DNA from: Hexactinellida sp. DTS-2022
Lineage: Eukaryota > Porifera > Hexactinellida
Direction: 5' to 3'
Length of the DNA stretch: 64,000 nucleotides
Assembly: GCA_028753945.1 (NCBI GenBank)
Contig: JAPNXP010000015.1
Coordinates: forward strand, 186,001-250,000
The translations under genes were made by a program, and so were the position numbers. Below, piece after piece: positions 62,586-64,000 of the stretch. The notes under the pieces were generated by a model that was not told the DNA's origin, ran no database searches, and saw nothing but the letters and a program-made list of their open reading frames with translations. Position 1 is the stretch's first letter, and the number at the start of each line of letters is the position of its first letter.

Positions 62586-64000
62586 ATGAGACCCCCCTAC
62601 AGGGGAGAAAGGGCCGTACCCCCCTTACTTCTGAAACAGCCAGGAGGACACAATCCATACATTCACACCCGACACCCCTTTATCCACGCGCCACAGCCCC
62701 GCCACGCGCCCATGCCACCTATGCCACTTCAGCCACCTGCTGCCACTCGAGATATGATCGATAATCCCATTCCTAACTTGCTACAGAAAGATGCAAAGGG
62801 GTACCTAATGAATCTGCCACCGCCCAATAGGTGTCGAGCTGTCCTCACTGCCATCAACCTGTTTCTATTCAAACAGGACTCCAGGGGTATGTTAACGGAC
62901 CACGGATATTAACCGACAATTTATAGGCGACACTATTTAGTGGCATATGCACTTCTTTATAGAGGGAGATAAATAAATATTCGTTTTATAAAAAATTAAA
63001 AATAGATTAATTCAGTTCCGTTTGTAGATCCTATTGAGAAGTTGCTGTCACTAGCAGACGAGTTTTTATTGGGCATCCGAGGTGACAAGTTGTCCTCGTG
63101 TGTCGAGCTCATGAACCTTGACGAGATCGCCACTTTCCTGGCCACCTTATCCTCCCTGGAGCACAGACTGACACTCTTCGACGCCCTCTTCTCGTGCGCC
63201 CGCCGGGACCCCAACCAGGCCATCGCGCAGAGCCGCGAAGTGGTGTTGTGTCGCCTCGTGAGTCTAGCGGTCTGCGCGCCATACGCGAGCCTCCTGGATC
63301 TGGCGGCCTACTTGATGCAGGACCAAACCGACACCGCCAAGGCCATCGCCAGGTGGTTATTGTGTTATAGTGTGCCACTTGTGCCACTTGTGCCGCAAAT
63401 GGTTATAGTGTCCCTTGCCACTTGTGCCACTTGTGTCGCCAGGTGGCTATTGTGTCCCGTGCCACTTGTGCCACTTGTGTCTCTGTGCCACTTGTGCCAC
63501 ATTGTGTCACAGGTGTTATAATTGTGTCGCAATCAGGTCGCTGTACCACGACTACTTCCAACTGCTGCCACTTGCCTCCAAGCCACTCGAAGTGGTCTAC
63601 CAACATTCCGCAAGTTTCGCGGCTCAGCTGCTAATCGCGTACACCAAACTTTATCCGATTTTCCAGGCGAACATCCATAGTGCCATGTCTCTGCCACCTG
63701 GGAGCCAATCGCCCATAAACCAGCCACCTGTGCCACTTATCCGCATGATAGCGACTTGGCTGAATAAGCGACAGGATTTGTGCCACACCCGTGCACCACA
63801 TATTCCTGAGGCGCTGCCACTTTTGCACCAACGAAGTTCTGTGACACAAATCCAGAGCACTCCACTTCCTGGTTAGTTGTGCCACTTTTGTGACACATTT
63901 TCTATTTTCTCTCTTTTATAGGAATAATCGCTTGGACCACTTTGGCGCCACTTCTCCACGGGCTGCGGAATGCGACACTCGACACACCAAGTGGCACAGA
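62586..64000 (+). CDS. INTS15: Integrator complex subunit 15 (5' part)
   Basis: Exons 62586-62886, 63028-63352, 63537-63871 and 63922 onward; the gene runs off the window. A proline/histidine-rich N-terminus precedes RAVLTAINLFLFKQ, then LVSLAVCAPYASLLDLAAYL, SLYHDYFQLLPLASKPLEVV and PLIRMIATWL, which match the order and spacing of INTS15 (formerly C7orf26). Integrator cleaves snRNA and paused mRNA transcripts; INTS15 links to the module with INTS10, 13 and 14. The start is the first ATG in frame and may be further upstream. Exons are clear; the N-terminal assignment is weaker. Confidence 0.82.
63353..63536. repeat. Minisatellite with a second copy of the INTS15 exon-2 donor
   Basis: The donor context CGCCAG|GTGGTTATTGTG at 63352 recurs at about 63437 as CGCCAGGTGGCTATTGTG. 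Around it are TGCCACTTG and TGTCGC repeats. Confidence 0.65.

Overview
This window is animal nuclear DNA. Genes carry short spliced introns with GT-AG borders, are tightly packed on both strands, and are sometimes nested inside one another's introns. The gene content is metazoan: an SGK/S6K-like AGC kinase, EPS15, phospholipase C-beta, ODF2/cenexin, PTGES2, an AIG1/ADTRP family protein, COMMD9, FBXL13/DRC6, USP39, an ankyrin-SOCS protein, two NHL-repeat proteins and INTS15. ODF2 and DRC6 imply cilia. The compactness, the NHL proteins without a RING, and a cluster of secreted histidine-rich proteins make me suspect an early-branching animal, possibly a glass sponge. That assignment is an inference, not something the sequence proves.

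Layout. 1-7.7 kb: the kinase 3' end (+), EPS15 (+), and intronless PLC-beta (-). 8.1-32.3 kb: a tandem array of six related genes, all on the + strand, named A to F here. Each encodes a signal peptide, a 25-nt microexon and two to four cassette exons built from an acidic linker plus a His/Cys/Pro-rich block. The array is interleaved with dead copies of the last two ODF2 exons. 32.3-40.9 kb: intact ODF2 (-), with an ankyrin-SOCS gene (+) and an ankyrin-like gene (-) inside its introns. 41.2-47.7 kb: PTGES2 (-), AIG1-like (-) with an NHL gene (+) in one intron, a small HEAT protein (-) and COMMD9 (-). 47.9-52.2 kb: FBXL13/DRC6 (-). 52.5-59.0 kb: USP39 (-) with a 3.5-kb Ginger-like DNA transposon in an intron. 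59.3-60.5 kb: a second NHL gene (-), in an inverted duplicate block. 61.0-64.0 kb: a LisH/WD40 gene (+) and the 5' part of INTS15 (+).

The most unusual object is the six-gene array. All six spliced models sum to a multiple of three. Every internal cassette exon is itself a multiple of three with the same splice phase, so modules can be added, lost or skipped without breaking the frame. Each donor also overlaps an in-frame stop, so retaining any intron ends the protein with a short acidic tail resembling that of the normal last exon. The proteins look like secreted metal-binding or mineral-matrix proteins. If the host is a glass sponge, a link to histidine-rich silica proteins such as glassin is worth testing.

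Small inverted-repeat elements are common. For three of them a paralogous copy of the array shows the empty insertion site. Several intron minisatellites appear to have grown from splice junctions. All gene models rest on my reading of splice sites and protein families, with no transcript or database evidence.
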